DNA of 64,000 nt from Hippasteria phrygiana (taxonomy: Eukaryota > Echinodermata > Asteroidea > Valvatida > Goniasteridae), in assembly GCA_037893225.1 (NCBI GenBank), contig JAZGUH010000056.1:2232001-2296000 (forward strand), in the 5' to 3' direction. The translations under genes were made by a program, and so were the position numbers. Below are positions 54,801-64,000 of the stretch, in pieces. A model generated the notes under the pieces. The model had not been told where the DNA came from and did no database searches. It worked only from the letters and a program-made list of their open reading frames with translations. The stretch's first letter is position 1. Each line of letters opens with the position of its first letter.

Positions 54801-55982
54801 ATAGAATTAACTCCACGCAGCGTTACCCAAAATCTCACACTGAAGAGTATCGTTTGTGGCAGGTTTTGGCAGCATGCATAGATTGTGAGTCGTTTCGTGA
54901 AGTCTTGATACTGTTACGAAATGCCTTAAATTCCATACATTCCACAAGTCTGGCTGGCTTGGGGAGTGGCCTAATGGCCAGGTCATTGCATAGTTTCTTT
55001 TCTTCTCATTGGTCAGTGCCTTGCTCTATGGTCAGTGGTAGTATCACTCCACTGATCATTGGATGAAATGAATTGTATTGTATTGTATTGGGTGGATTCA
55101 GATCCCTAATATAAGCCCATGTTTTTTAGACTCTGTAGGGATTCTGTGATCGGACACACTCTTGGTGTGGTGTGTTGTGTTGTATATAGTAATGTAGTTT
55201 TCTTTTGGTATCGGAGAAATGTACACTGCGGGGACTGCATGGCTCGATGTTAATTTCGTAAGTTAGTTTTGTTTTCCCTTTGGGACCCCACTCCAGCCAG
55301 CCTTGTTAATTTTATTTGTCTTACTTGTACCCTGGAGATGATTATTTTGGAGTGGTTATAGAGGGTGGGAATTTACCTCTACCTTGGGTGTGGTCCTGCT
55401 GTGGGCTTAGACATTTGCCGTTGCAATTGGGGCGTTGGCTTCTGCCGTCACCTCTAGTGTTTACACTTAGAGCGTGGGCTTTGGCCATCGTCCCGTGTGC
55501 CGCCGCCCTGGGAGAGCGGGCCTTTGTCGGGGCCCGCAGTGTGGCCGCATTCGGGGTGGGGCCGCGGATTCCATGATCGGTCCTTTTATAATTATTCTCC
55601 GGGAGTGCGGGTGCGGACATATTAATAACTTTTGTGAATTTACTTTAATATCGAAACATGTTATCTGATGTAAATATTAAGATTAGACATGTATAAAAGC
55701 CAGTGGCGAAATAAAGTCGGAATACGGCATGGTTCTGGCAAGTCGATTTGTCTTTTGAAATTGATTTCTTTTTTTTAGATTATATATTTTTTTTATTCGT
55801 TCGGTCTTACCATCCCAACTGGCGTTATCCAATTGGATTTCGTTACAATACCATTGTAACATGTTTGCTAAATATCTATTTGTATAGCGCCTAGGCCGAT
55901 CATATCTACTGGCTCACTTAAATTGAACACTTAACCATGATATTTGTCTTGGGCGTTGGACAAACTTGGGAAAGTTCAATTT
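54801..55982. other. unassigned DNA (receptor intron)
   Basis: Antiparallel frames of about 90 codons at 55316-55620 lie in a GC-rich patch, with no recognised domain. A short TTGTA tandem repeat lies near 55075-55090. Confidence 0.3.
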
Positions 55983-56613
55983 AAAGATGATGTTGATTGC
56001 TGAAAGAAATCTGCGTTATTTTTTTGTTTTATGTAGATTGCATATTCTAAAATAACACAGCCAATTATTTCTGCCATGAAATAACAAAAGTGACCCTTGA
56101 GAGCTATTTTATCAATTCCCCCTAGCCCGCTGGTGCTATTTGTCTAAAAGTCGTCGCTGCGGGCAGCAAAAAATTCTGACGTCATAGGACGAACTCACTC
56201 CCCTTTTGTGTCTAGCACTATAGAGCACCGAAGTGATGACGTCAATGCAATGTTTGGAACCAGAATACCTTTGTAATGTGTTTGCATGACTGGCTGTTAA
56301 CAAAAGAACAGTCGAAATTTACATTTGTTTGGAACCAGTTGTCATGCCAACCGACGTCAGACTTCGGTACTCTATAGGAGTTCGTCCTATGACGTCAGAA
56401 TTGTTTGCTGCCCGCAGCAACGACTTTTAGACAAATGGCACCAGCGGGCTATGCTGCGCTAGATATAGATGGGACTTGATAAAAAATAGCTCGTATAAGT
56501 CACTTTTTTGTTATTTCATGGCAGAAATAATTGGCTGTGTTATTTTACAATTATGCAATCTACATAAAAACTAAAAAATGACGCAGACTTCTTTCAGCAA
56601 CCAACATCCTCTT
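55983..56613. mobile_element. foldback element family F, copy 2 (long, with inner insertion)
   Basis: The left arm (55983-56206) and right arm (56385-56613) are inverted copies (AAGATGATGTTGATTGCTGA, AGCCAATTATTTCTGCCATG, GTCGTCGCTGCGGGCAGCAA, TCTGACGTCATAGGACGAAC). The centre contains CCCCTTTTGTGTCTAGCACT as in the copy at 11203, plus the repeat shared with 34490. It lies in the receptor intron. Confidence 0.88.
56254..56382 (+). repeat. dispersed repeat G, copy 2 (inside foldback F)
   Basis: Matches 34490-34645. Confidence 0.75.
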
Positions 56614-57352
56614 TAAACCTTGGTTGTCAAACATTTGAAATTTCCTGAAAAGTGTATGACTGATCAGTGATGAGTAACTATATAGACTCTTTTCACGAGA
56701 CCAGTCCATACTGGATTGCCGATAGAGATGTGATCGTAATGAAGTGGTTATATACAAATACACCAGTCTTCGTGGTTTGGGCAAAGTAAAACAAAAACAT
56801 GTTTAGCGTCCCAGCCCGCTTCCTTCTTGGAGTCCGCCTGGATTGTTTGGGGGTTTTTTACCAGTGGAATGAGGTGAAAAACATCCGAAAATGCCAACCG
56901 ATCCATCGGAAAATAAAATACAAGCTTTCCTACCTCCATGCTAAAACTGTTAAAACCACTGTAAACATGTTCAAATCTCTTGTCCGACATGTCTCTTTTA
57001 TTTTTGTGTCTTTGAACAGTTGAAAAACCTACGGTATCGAAAATTTTAAAACGAATGGCGGCCATCTTGAAAATACAAAATAAAAAGTCCGTCCCTCCTT
57101 CCCTTGAAAAAACCCTGGACGCTAAACATATTTTTTTACTTGGCCTTAACTTGACGAGTACTATAATACATGCATTGTGATCAAACCAATTCGGTCCACT
57201 TGTGTTGTGCAGGTACCGCGCTGTGAGGAAGTTTTTATTGGGCAAATTATAACCGAGTTGTGGGAAAATGTTTGTGTCCACACTGTGTTTTTGGTCACCA
57301 CGACATCCCCAAACTATACAAAACAAGAATGCGGTTTAGTCAGTATACGTAC
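56614..57352. other. receptor intron, unassigned
   Basis: A 192-codon minus-strand frame (57326-56748) is the longest unexplained frame of the region, but it has no recognised domain and lies in the intron downstream of receptor exon 4. Chance or an old retroelement are both possible. Confidence 0.3.
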
Positions 57353-57553
57353 CACTCCATTATAGTCTAGGTCCGGTAGACTGTCTTGGTGTTCAGTGGA
57401 GGATATGTGAATGGACGAATCGACGGCTAAGAGAATCTGCTCCTCTGTACAAGGTCCCAAAGATGAAGGCTCGTTGCCCACCCACCACACGTTGGACGCC
57501 CAAGAAGGTGCTATCCACACGTACTTTGCGCCGTACATGCCTGATAGATAGGC
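57353..57553 (-). CDS. GABA-B-type receptor exon 4 (ligand domain, lobe 2)
   Basis: 201 nt, phase 0-0, acceptor CAATTCCCAG, donor GTACGT. It reads AYLSGMYGAKYVWIAPSWAS, NVWWVGNEPSSLGPCTEEQI, LLAVDSSIHISSTEHQDSLP, DLDYNGV. The AYxxGMYGxxYVWIxPxW...WW...CTxEE block is one of the clearest GABA-B signatures. Confidence 0.95.
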
Positions 57554-57724
57554 CTGGGAATTGTATCATATACATCATCAGTTTGTCATTATCACCAACG
57601 CTATATATCCTTGAAAACGCCTACGTCGCTCCCCGTACTTTTACGATCGTACGCCGTATTACCCAAACATCGTTGTCACCCACAGAAATCAGACTGGCCT
57701 ATAGGCTTATAGTGGTATACCGGT

Positions 57725-57890
57725 ACTTCCCTTGCCATCCACCGCTGTGACCCCGATTCGAATCCCGCCCGGGGCCAACATGTGGATTGGTTTCAGTCGC
57801 TACCTGATTCCGTGTGTTTTCACCAGAACCGGTCTGATGGAGTTTTGCTCCCACATCTAAAACTATAATTTCCTTCCTCATCTTCTATCA
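57725..57890 (+). repeat. tRNA-derived SINE-like element, second family
   Basis: A B-box-like GATTCGAATCCCGCCCGGGG is followed by CCAACATGTGGATTGGTTTC, AGTCGCTACCTGATTCCGTG, TTTTGCTCCCACATCTAAAA and TTTCCTTCCTCATCTTC. The body is unrelated to the SINE at 16521. The 5' half of the tRNA-like head is missing or degenerate. It lies in the receptor intron between exons 3 and 4. Confidence 0.65.
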
Positions 57891-57993
57891 AAGAGACCCA
57901 CTGGAAATAAGTCGAAAGACTAGAGTAGACTATTCTGCCCGAACACCACATAAACACTCAATAAATAGACACGCCGTAACTTTTATAGCTTAC

Positions 57994-58059
57994 CTGACAA
58001 TAAACTTGTAATGTTGACAACTTAAAAAATCCGATGTATATGATCCTCGCATCTTGGCG
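57994..58059 (-). CDS. GABA-B-type receptor exon 3 (ligand domain)
   Basis: 66 nt, phase 0-0, acceptor GAAATGAAA side TTCATTTCAG, donor GTAAGC. It reads RQDARIIYIGFFKLSTLQVY, CQ. The DARII...F....VYC pattern joins exon 2 (QNLK) and exon 4 (AYLSGMYG) as LKxxDARIIxGxFxxxxxxxxxCxAYxxGMYG does in known receptors. Confidence 0.92.
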
Positions 58060-59140
58060 CTGAAATGAAACCACGATAACGTTAGCTCAGTGCATACAAA
58101 TCCGTTGAAATAATATCTTCCTAACCATTGTTTAAGGTTAAAGTCATCTTCATACAACAATTTGAAAACATCCATAATTTGTTTTTGTTCTGACTTCGTC
58201 TGCCCTGATGTCTGCCCTTGGTAAAAAATCCAAGACCACAAGGGTTTTGGAGCAGCAGTTTATCAGAAATGTTAGTGCAGTAATGAAGCCTGATAACTTT
58301 GTGTTTACAAAATTACAGTTTTTTTTTTTACGTTATTGGATTGGTGATGGTTTTGTAATCTCCAGTTAGGCCAAAAAATTGTTGTGTTGTCCTCGGACCG
58401 ACCGATCGTAAAAAAATCGACAGATTAAGGGTCTTTTTTCTTATTTTATAGAAAAGCAATACAAACATAACTCGGCCTCTCTGTCTCTAAAAGTGTTTAT
58501 ATTTGATGTACCATCTTTACTTTATGCGTATTTTCATGTAAACAATGAAACCAGGGGGTTCATCCAACGTTCAGGCCTAAACACGCCCGGGTGAGCGTGA
58601 AGACGACCTCAATCCATCGCGCTCGTCAAAGTTCCATTCGGGCTGAGCCTAGCTATATAAAACCATAAACTTTGGGTCTGTGGAGGTCTAGTAACAAAAA
58701 ATACAAGGACAGCGCATGTGAAAATGTTATGTACATACTACAACCAATTCAATCTATTTCAGACATGTATAAATATATTGTAGCAGAAGAGTCAATCGAA
58801 TCGGCAAAAACTTCGTCGAATCTCTCGATGTTTACAACAACCGAGCGAGAAAAGCAACCAACTTGCTTCTTCTTCGAATCGGTCACATGACCGTAATGGC
58901 TCAACCTCGTCCACAGGGCTTTATTTTCAACATCGTTTCCAATAGTATTAGATAAGAAAAACAAAAATTCCGACCGACCCTTTTTCCCCAATTTTACCTT
59001 TGCGAGGGCAACACAACCATTTCTTTTGGCCTTATAATGTAGGGCCTACACATACAACTTGAAAAGTACGGTTCCAAATATGCAACCAGACCCGTGAGTT
59101 GTTTTTCGAAAAGAAAAATTAGTTGGATACATAAATATAC

Positions 59141-59248
59141 CTTGAGATTTTGAAGATGAATATTCAGCTTGGTAATGTCTTTGACGCCTTCAGAAGCCAC
59201 AATCTGGACATTAGCATCTTCCAAAACTTTTCGGAAGTCCCTCATGTG
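59141..59248 (-). CDS. GABA-B-type receptor exon 2 (ligand domain)
   Basis: 108 nt, phase 0-0, acceptor GCTTTATAG, donor GTATAT. It reads HMRDFRKVLEDANVQIVASE, GVKDITKLNIHLQNLK. It fits the helix and strand after the lobe-1 FGW motif (LxxxLEDANxxIxxSE) and leads into DARII of exon 3. Confidence 0.9.
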
Positions 59249-59324
59249 CTATAAAGCGGACGTTGATAGATTATTGTTTGAACAACTTATTATGGCAAAT
59301 ACGCCACGACAAAGATATACACAC

Positions 59325-59367
59325 TTTGAAGTCATTGTCGATTTCATGCACACGATGCAACCCAAAT
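59325..59367 (-). CDS. GABA-B-type receptor exon 1 of the recognised set (ligand domain)
   Basis: 43 nt, acceptor GCAATTACCAG, donor GTGTGT. After one base of a split codon it reads FGLHRVHEIDNDFK, the counterpart of the F-G-W-x-x-V-x-x-I-x-x-x-D-x-F motif, and passes in phase to HMRDFRK of exon 2. Its small size makes it the least certain exon, although phase and motif both agree. Earlier exons must lie upstream and were not recognised in the remaining 4.6 kb. Confidence 0.65.
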
Positions 59368-60680
59368 CTGGTAATTGCACTTGATATGATAAAATTAGCA
59401 TTTTTCGCATGAAATTCTTTTTTAATAATTCATTTTCCCTACAATTAGTCAACAAAAGAGATCCACAGCACTCTTAAAAATTTCGATTCTAATATGTTTT
59501 CACCCAAAAAGTTAGAATTTGTTTTTCAACATCTTATACAGGGCAGATCCAATGTGTCGACATTCCCGTTACTTTAACCTTTCTTTTACACGGAAAGGAC
59601 ACATTCTGTCTGGTCTGCCCTCACAATTTTTTCTTAAGTCAGCCCGATAGGATGTCCGCGTGAGATCATAAAAAGCATATAACTCTTCCATTAATTCGAC
59701 ACAATGAATAATTAAAAGATAAACAAGTTTTATTACACCATTTAAAGTAATACAATTTCCACATTTAAATAAGGTGGCCAAAGTGATATTTGTCACCCAT
59801 GTGACCAGGTAGCATGGAATGTAAACAAAGCTAACACGCGTGGACCGCCTTGAAGTAACCTCTGGACTCGCAATACATCCGTGGGGTTGAAGCCAGATAA
59901 AGCCATCTTGCCGTGCCGAAAACAATCCTCGTTCATCACCGGGTACTGTAGTCACGGTAATATGGCTCCGACCGGCTTCATATAGTCACACAGCTGTAAA
60001 TAGACGAATTACGAGTCCAAGGGCGCGTTAAATTGCGTAATACGTATGCCAGAATGCGCCTTCACTGTTGAACGTTCAAGATGCGTAATACGGACTGCAT
60101 ATCAAGCATCCCTACCGCGGATGTGGTGCATGTGCAAAGGATGCGTATACCAAGATAGCGAGTGAGTGAATGGACGACTTTTCCCCCCAAGATTTTGTCC
60201 TTTTCTATTAATAGGTGGTCGTGTGCCTGGAAAAAGGTCGTAAGGACGAAAAATGGGCCAAAGGGTCAAATTTGGGTTTTTAGGGTAACGGTAGAGTACC
60301 GGTATTGAAATATCTTTTATTAATATTTTTGATGTACATTTCGTCTCAAGGGGCTACGTCATTCTGACGTAATTAACAGAATGAAAAGGACGGAAAGGGT
60401 TTTGCAATTTTTGCCTGGCATAAGGACGTTAGCGTGTAATACCAATGTAACAAAACATGATATAAGTGCGTTCACCGCTCCACTTCAGTGGGACGTGAAC
60501 GCACCAGGAGCAAAGTTTATTCCCGGCAAAAGGTCGTTATGATTTCACATACCGCTTAAGCTCACGTTTAAGATAGGAAGGTTCCCGGCAAAAGGTCGTC
60601 AGCATAAATATGTGAATAACTTTTTAATTAAGTATTTTTTTTTTATGCACAATATTATTGGAAATATTTATGTCACAGGT
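59368..60680. other. unassigned DNA upstream of the recognised receptor exons
   Basis: No further receptor exon recognised. A 128-codon minus-strand frame (59955-59569) has no domain I know. Four copies of CCTGG(A/C)AAAAGGTCGT or CCCGGCAAAAGGTCGT-like motifs occur at about 60225, 60412, 60523 and 60583, probably a decayed repeat. Confidence 0.35.
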
Positions 60681-61967
60681 TGTCCCAACGTTTAATGGGT
60701 TCCTGCTAGGTTCGTAGTTTTGTTAAAGGAACTTTGCTCAGAAATAAATCCACACGGACAGCAAGTTATTACGTTGATCCTCTTTCTCGGGATAAAATGT
60801 TGTAATTCAATATTCATCACCCCAAGGCCATCACAAAAAATATACAGTGCATACAACAATAGAATTGAGGATAAGAAATAAATCAAATGGTGCAGTTCAG
60901 TTCAGAAGCCAAATCAGTGAGTAATCCCAATTGAATGAATGTCTTGAATCGCTAAACAATAATTAAAATTTGACTACATCCATGAGCAATAAACTCAATC
61001 CGAAAAATGTAAAATAAAGAAGTACCTTGAATCGAATAGGCACAGGAATTACTAAATAAACAAGGGTTCATCCAGTTAGGATTAGCACTGATATGGTACA
61101 CGATAATTCAATTAGAAACAAAATGGCAAATACATCATATTATAAATACAGGTTATGGATCTTAGCTGGGTTTTCTGGCGCTTGCATCAGAACTTGGGTG
61201 TGGCTTGATGGACTTGACTGAGGCTTGACACGGGGGTGGCTCCGAGTCCGAAGATCAGGGTTCAGGCACACAAACCGAGTTCCGATGATATCACGAACAG
61301 GGGAATGGGACAGGTGTGTGGGGAGGCGAACCGGGTCGGCTCCCCAAAGCATGACCTATATGGAAAGTACTCTCTGTATCAGCAGAGCACAATGGTGAGG
61401 GTGAGAATGGCTATCATTAGAAACGACTTTAGGGAAAGTACAACGTTCCTAATAGTGTAAACGGGCACTCAATCTGAACAGCCTTCTCACCAGAGGTCTT
61501 AATCGCTTTCTGAGGAGAATCCGGCGATCGGGGGGGAATATTATTCCTTGACCACGCGCTCTGCCCATTTCGGTGGAACAATCTCATTGGTCAAAATTAT
61601 GAAACCAGGCAGATATTCCACCTTGGGATGGAGAGTGGCCAATCAGAAAGTTACTGACTACACGTGTTAGACATGGTCATAAAATGGCAGACAGCCATAA
61701 CAGTTTTAGCCAGTGGCATAAAATGTAGCCATGTTGGCTGGGTTCTCTGGCCACATCCCCATCTGGTCAATTACTTATCTGTGTTGAGACAAAGGGGTCG
61801 TCTTAGCCACATATGGACTTGGTCAACTTAGGGGTAAAATCTGCTACTGGGTGCTAATTAAATTTACTGGAACATAGAGGTGGACCGTGCTTCGAAATCG
61901 TGGGAACTTTTCCTGTCGGACCAAGTGTTAAAATGGCAGTAAGGGGGAATTTTAACAGGGGCTGACA
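60681..61967 (-). repeat. 3' LTR of the gypsy-type retrotransposon
   Basis: Read on the minus strand, the LTR begins TGTCAGCCCCTGTTAAAATT directly after a purine tract (AAGGAGGGGAGA at 61969-61980), as expected of a polypurine tract at a 3' LTR. A matching end is TTGGGACA at 60681, giving TGTC...GACA borders and about 1287 bp. The inner border is well supported; the outer border is inferred from the inverted TGTC/GACA only. The 5' LTR lies outside the window. Confidence 0.7.
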
Positions 61968-61982
61968 TTCTCCCCTCCTTAA
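61968..61982 (-). other. polypurine tract of the retrotransposon
   Basis: On the minus strand the purine run TTTAAGGAGGGGAGA ends two bases before TGTCAGCC, the LTR start. It would prime plus-strand DNA synthesis. Confidence 0.75.
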
Positions 61983-62027
61983 ACCATGGCGTCCACGACA
62001 TGGCCCATCACAGGCAGGTGATGTTTC

Positions 62028-64000
62028 CTATGTACACATAGCACTTAGAAGATTATTCGTTACTTCTAAGGCCTTCTGCTGCATAGCTAGGTGTTGCTCG
62101 AGTAATTTGGCTTTAGATGCCTCAAAACCATAATATTGAGGCGGCCTCCTGTTGCGCACAGGTCTAGAACTCACGGTTGGATCAGTGTCTGGTTCATCTG
62201 TGACGTCATCTGATGCTGGTACTTGGGGCTCAGGGTTCACTTCCTCCTTTGCCTCTTCGCCAATTTCATCGTCAAGGGGAGATGAATCAGGGGAAGAATT
62301 TGAAGCAGAACTTGAAGTAGAATTGTCAGCTAATAAAATTATCTCTTCAGAGTTTGAGTCGTGTGAACCTTGGGCAGGTTCGCTGTGTTCTGATATGGAC
62401 AATTCAATTGGCACATCATTGGTAGGGGGTATGGACTCTGCTGGGGCTTCCGCAGGAACAAACGCTTGGGCTCCTGGGTTGAGGGAAATTGACCGTCGTG
62501 GGGCTGGTATTGGACGAAGAACATAAAAGTTGTCGTCTGAGATGTCAGAGTCCAGGGCGTCGGCCATATCATCCACAGGGTCGGGAAGTGGCCGTCTCAC
62601 AGGGCGTTTGCGCCGAGGCTTAGGCTGGGGTCGCACCTTCTCAACGGGTGTCCCATCATCTGAGGGGAGGAATCCACATGGAAGTAACATGTTACGATGG
62701 AGAGTCCTACTTGGGCCATCGTCAGTAGTCGGGCTAACTACATAGACGGGCATGTCTTGGCTCACTCTCCGTGTCACTCGGTAGACAATCTTGCTCCAGC
62801 GGTCGGAAAGTTTGTGTTTCCCTTTAAGGCCGACATTTCTGACGAGAACTCGGTCCCCTTCCTGGAGTGCATTGTCCCGTACTGCCTTGTCGTATCTGGC
62901 CTTGTACCGCTGTGCTGTCTTCTCCATGACGGCCGAAGCGAGTTCATGGGCTCGCCGGAGTCTCTCCTTCAAACCGACAACGTATTGGCCGTGGGTTTCG
63001 CCACTCTGTTGCCCGGGCAACCCAAACTGGACGTCAATGGGCAGGCGGGGTTCACGGCCAAACATTAAGAAATACGGAGAGACACCAGTGGACGCATGTT
63101 TGGTACAATTATAGGCGTGCACCAAGGGGCCAACATGGAGTCTCCACTTCTTCTTCTGTTCATCCTCAAGGGTGCCAAGCATGCTGAGCAGCGTCTGGTT
63201 AAAACGCTCACACTGGCCGTTCCCTTGAGGATGATAGGGCGTGGTCCTGGTCTTTTTGATCCCGGAGACAGCACACAACTCTTTGATGAGTCGCGACTCG
63301 AAATCTCGCCCTTGGTCAGAGTGTAGCCGTTCCGGGAACCCATAGTGGATGAAGTAGTTTTCCCACAACACCTTGGCTACGGTACGCGATGTCTGGTTCT
63401 TCGTTGGGAAAGCCTGGGCATAGCGCGTAAAATGGTCGGTTACAACCAGGATGTCCTTGGTGTTGCTGTCGTCCGGCTCCAAACTCAAGAAGTCAATACA
63501 TACTAATTGCATTGGTGCATTAGTTTGGATAGATACTAGGGGTGCAGATTTCATGGCTCGACGTTTTCGGCGGACGCACCGTTCACACGTTTGGCATTTG
63601 TGCTCAACGTCGGTCGTCATATTCGGCCAATAAAATCTGGAACGGGCGAGGTCAAGTGTGCGCTCAAAGCCAAGATGGCCGACGTCATCATGAATGCCAC
63701 GAAGTGCTGTGGAGCGGTGGGTCTTAGGAACAACTAGCTGAGATACCTCACGACCACCACTTGATGTACACCTTCGATAGAGAACCCCGCCTTCAAGGGT
63801 CAACTTGTCCCAGTGACGAAGAAGAAGTTGGGCCTCTTTCAGCAAGTCTGTTCTCTTGCCTCCTCGGGGATTCTCTCCATCTTTCATACACCGGACAACT
63901 TGGTGTATGGCCTCATCTTCTTCTTGTAGTTGTCGCCATCTTTCCTGGCTCATCGCCGGCAGTGCAGTCTCGCCAGACAATAGGGAGATGAACTCGGGGG
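62028..64000 (-). CDS. gypsy (Ty3/Metaviridae)-type retrotransposon Pol, integrase part
   Basis: The frame is open to the window edge, so only the 3' part of pol is visible (about 650 residues; numbering from LSGETALPAM with L as 1). The integrase zinc finger is complete: H98 and H102 in HDDVGHLGF, then C129 and C132 in CQTCERC. The catalytic core has D163 (VCIDFLSLE), D222 (HSDQGRDFES) and E258 (GQCERFNQTL) with exactly 35 residues between the last two, so all DDE residues are intact. TPYHPQGNGQ and YFLMFGREPRLP are typical of gypsy integrases. A GPY/F-like module (KLSDRWSKIVYRV) and a long acidic, proline- and serine-rich tail follow. The frame is unbroken, the 3' LTR follows 60 bp after the stop, and no envelope gene is present. 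The element is therefore recent. Confidence 0.95.
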   Translation of the reverse strand, partial: PEFISLLSGETALPAMSQERWRQLQEEDEAIHQVVRCMKDGENPRGGKRTDLLKEAQLLLRHWDKLTLEGGVLYRRCTSSGGREVSQLVVPKTHRSTALRGIHDDVGHLGFERTLDLARSRFYWPNMTTDVEHKCQTCERCVRRKRRAMKSAPLVSIQTNAPMQLVCIDFLSLEPDDSNTKDILVVTDHFTRYAQAFPTKNQTSRTVAKVLWENYFIHYGFPERLHSDQGRDFESRLIKELCAVSGIKKTRTTPYHPQGNGQCERFNQTLLSMLGTLEDEQKKKWRLHVGPLVHAYNCTKHASTGVSPYFLMFGREPRLPIDVQFGLPGQQSGETHGQYVVGLKERLRRAHELASAVMEKTAQRYKARYDKAVRDNALQEGDRVLVRNVGLKGKHKLSDRWSKIVYRVTRRVSQDMPVYVVSPTTDDGPSRTLHRNMLLPCGFLPSDDGTPVEKVRPQPKPRRKRPVRRPLPDPVDDMADALDSDISDDNFYVLRPIPAPRRSISLNPGAQAFVPAEAPAESIPPTNDVPIELSISEHSEPAQGSHDSNSEEIILLADNSTSSSASNSSPDSSPLDDEIGEEAKEEVNPEPQVPASDDVTDEPDTDPTVSSRPVRNRRPPQYYGFEASKAKLLEQHLAMQQKALEVTNNLLSAMCT

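Larger units (their letters stand above)
40889..59367 (-). other. GABA-B-type (class C) G-protein-coupled receptor gene, partial, 14 exons
   Basis: Fourteen exons on the minus strand connect in phase into about 604 codons. Order: ligand-binding domain (exons at 59325, 59141, 57994, 57353, 53726, 50495, 50091), membrane helix 1 (49345), helix 2 (46475), helix 3 (45177), helix 4 (43958), second extracellular loop and helix 5 (42715), helices 6-7 (42121), tail (40889). There is no cysteine-rich module between ligand domain and helix 1, which separates GABA-B receptors from metabotropic glutamate and calcium-sensing receptors. Such receptors work as plasma-membrane dimers that bind a small ligand and signal through Gi/o proteins. 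The 5' end (signal peptide, start of the ligand domain) and final tail exons were not found. Which subunit it resembles, and its ligand, cannot be decided here. Confidence 0.9.

Noticed and set aside
56748..57326. 192-codon minus-strand frame as a host gene
   Set aside because: No recognisable domain, and it occupies the intron between receptor exons 4 and 5.
59569..59955. Minus-strand frame containing TVPGDE as the missing upstream receptor exon
   Set aside because: TVPGDE loosely recalls the TVPSD motif of ligand domains, but the following residues and splice signals do not fit.
62152..63991. Several plus-strand frames of 60-124 codons over the integrase region
   Set aside because: They are antisense shadows of the intact integrase frame.

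Overview
The window is animal nuclear DNA that is dense in introns and transposable elements. Coding sequence is split into short exons with GT...AG borders, almost every mobile element is broken, and there are minisatellites, microsatellites and tRNA-derived SINEs. The mixture (gypsy LTR element, CR1/L2-like and Jockey-like LINEs, Tc1/mariner, hAT, piggyBac and THAP/TTAA elements, and a GABA-B-type receptor gene with a decayed second copy) suggests an invertebrate deuterostome such as an echinoderm, hemichordate or amphioxus. I cannot fix the species from sequence alone.

The main host gene is one that no long open frame reveals. On the minus strand from about 59.4 kb down to 40.9 kb, 14 short exons join in phase, each with a usable splice site, into about 604 codons of a GABA-B-type (class C) G-protein-coupled receptor. 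They cover most of the extracellular Venus-flytrap ligand-binding domain, seven membrane segments and the start of the cytoplasmic tail. The 5' end (signal peptide and first ligand-domain exons) and the 3' end were not found. Its introns are full of mobile DNA. A second copy of the same family lies on the plus strand at 32.15-34.9 kb: a frame-shifted first exon, a stop-containing ligand-domain piece, and an 84-nt exon with the same length and phase as its counterpart in the main gene. A separate two-pass membrane protein of unknown function is encoded in one GC-rich exon at 17985-18569 (+).

Layout: 0-3.2 kb, a candidate foldback element, a (GATTA)n microsatellite and unassigned DNA; 3.2-6.5 kb, half of a mariner-type foldback and a broken minus-strand LINE; 7.9-9.5 kb, short DNA elements; 11-14.3 kb, foldback elements, a mariner relic split by a MITE, and a 51-bp minisatellite; 16-17.1 kb, a mariner relic, a SINE and a 41-bp minisatellite; 18-18.6 kb, the membrane protein; 19.1-20.9 kb, a large palindrome; 22.3-23.5 kb, a 5'-truncated LINE; 23.9-31.2 kb, many MITEs (piggyBac-like, hAT-like and others); 29.2-32.0 kb, a pair of inverted CGTCG-rich repeats; 32.1-34.9 kb, the receptor relic with SINEs and a MITE; 36.8-40.8 kb, dispersed repeats and a long G run; 40.9-59.4 kb, the receptor gene, with a THAP-bearing TTAA transposon, a Tc1-like relic split by a second TTAA element, a 50-bp minisatellite and several MITEs in its introns; 60.7-64 kb, the 3' part of a gypsy-type retrotransposon (integrase ORF plus 3' LTR).
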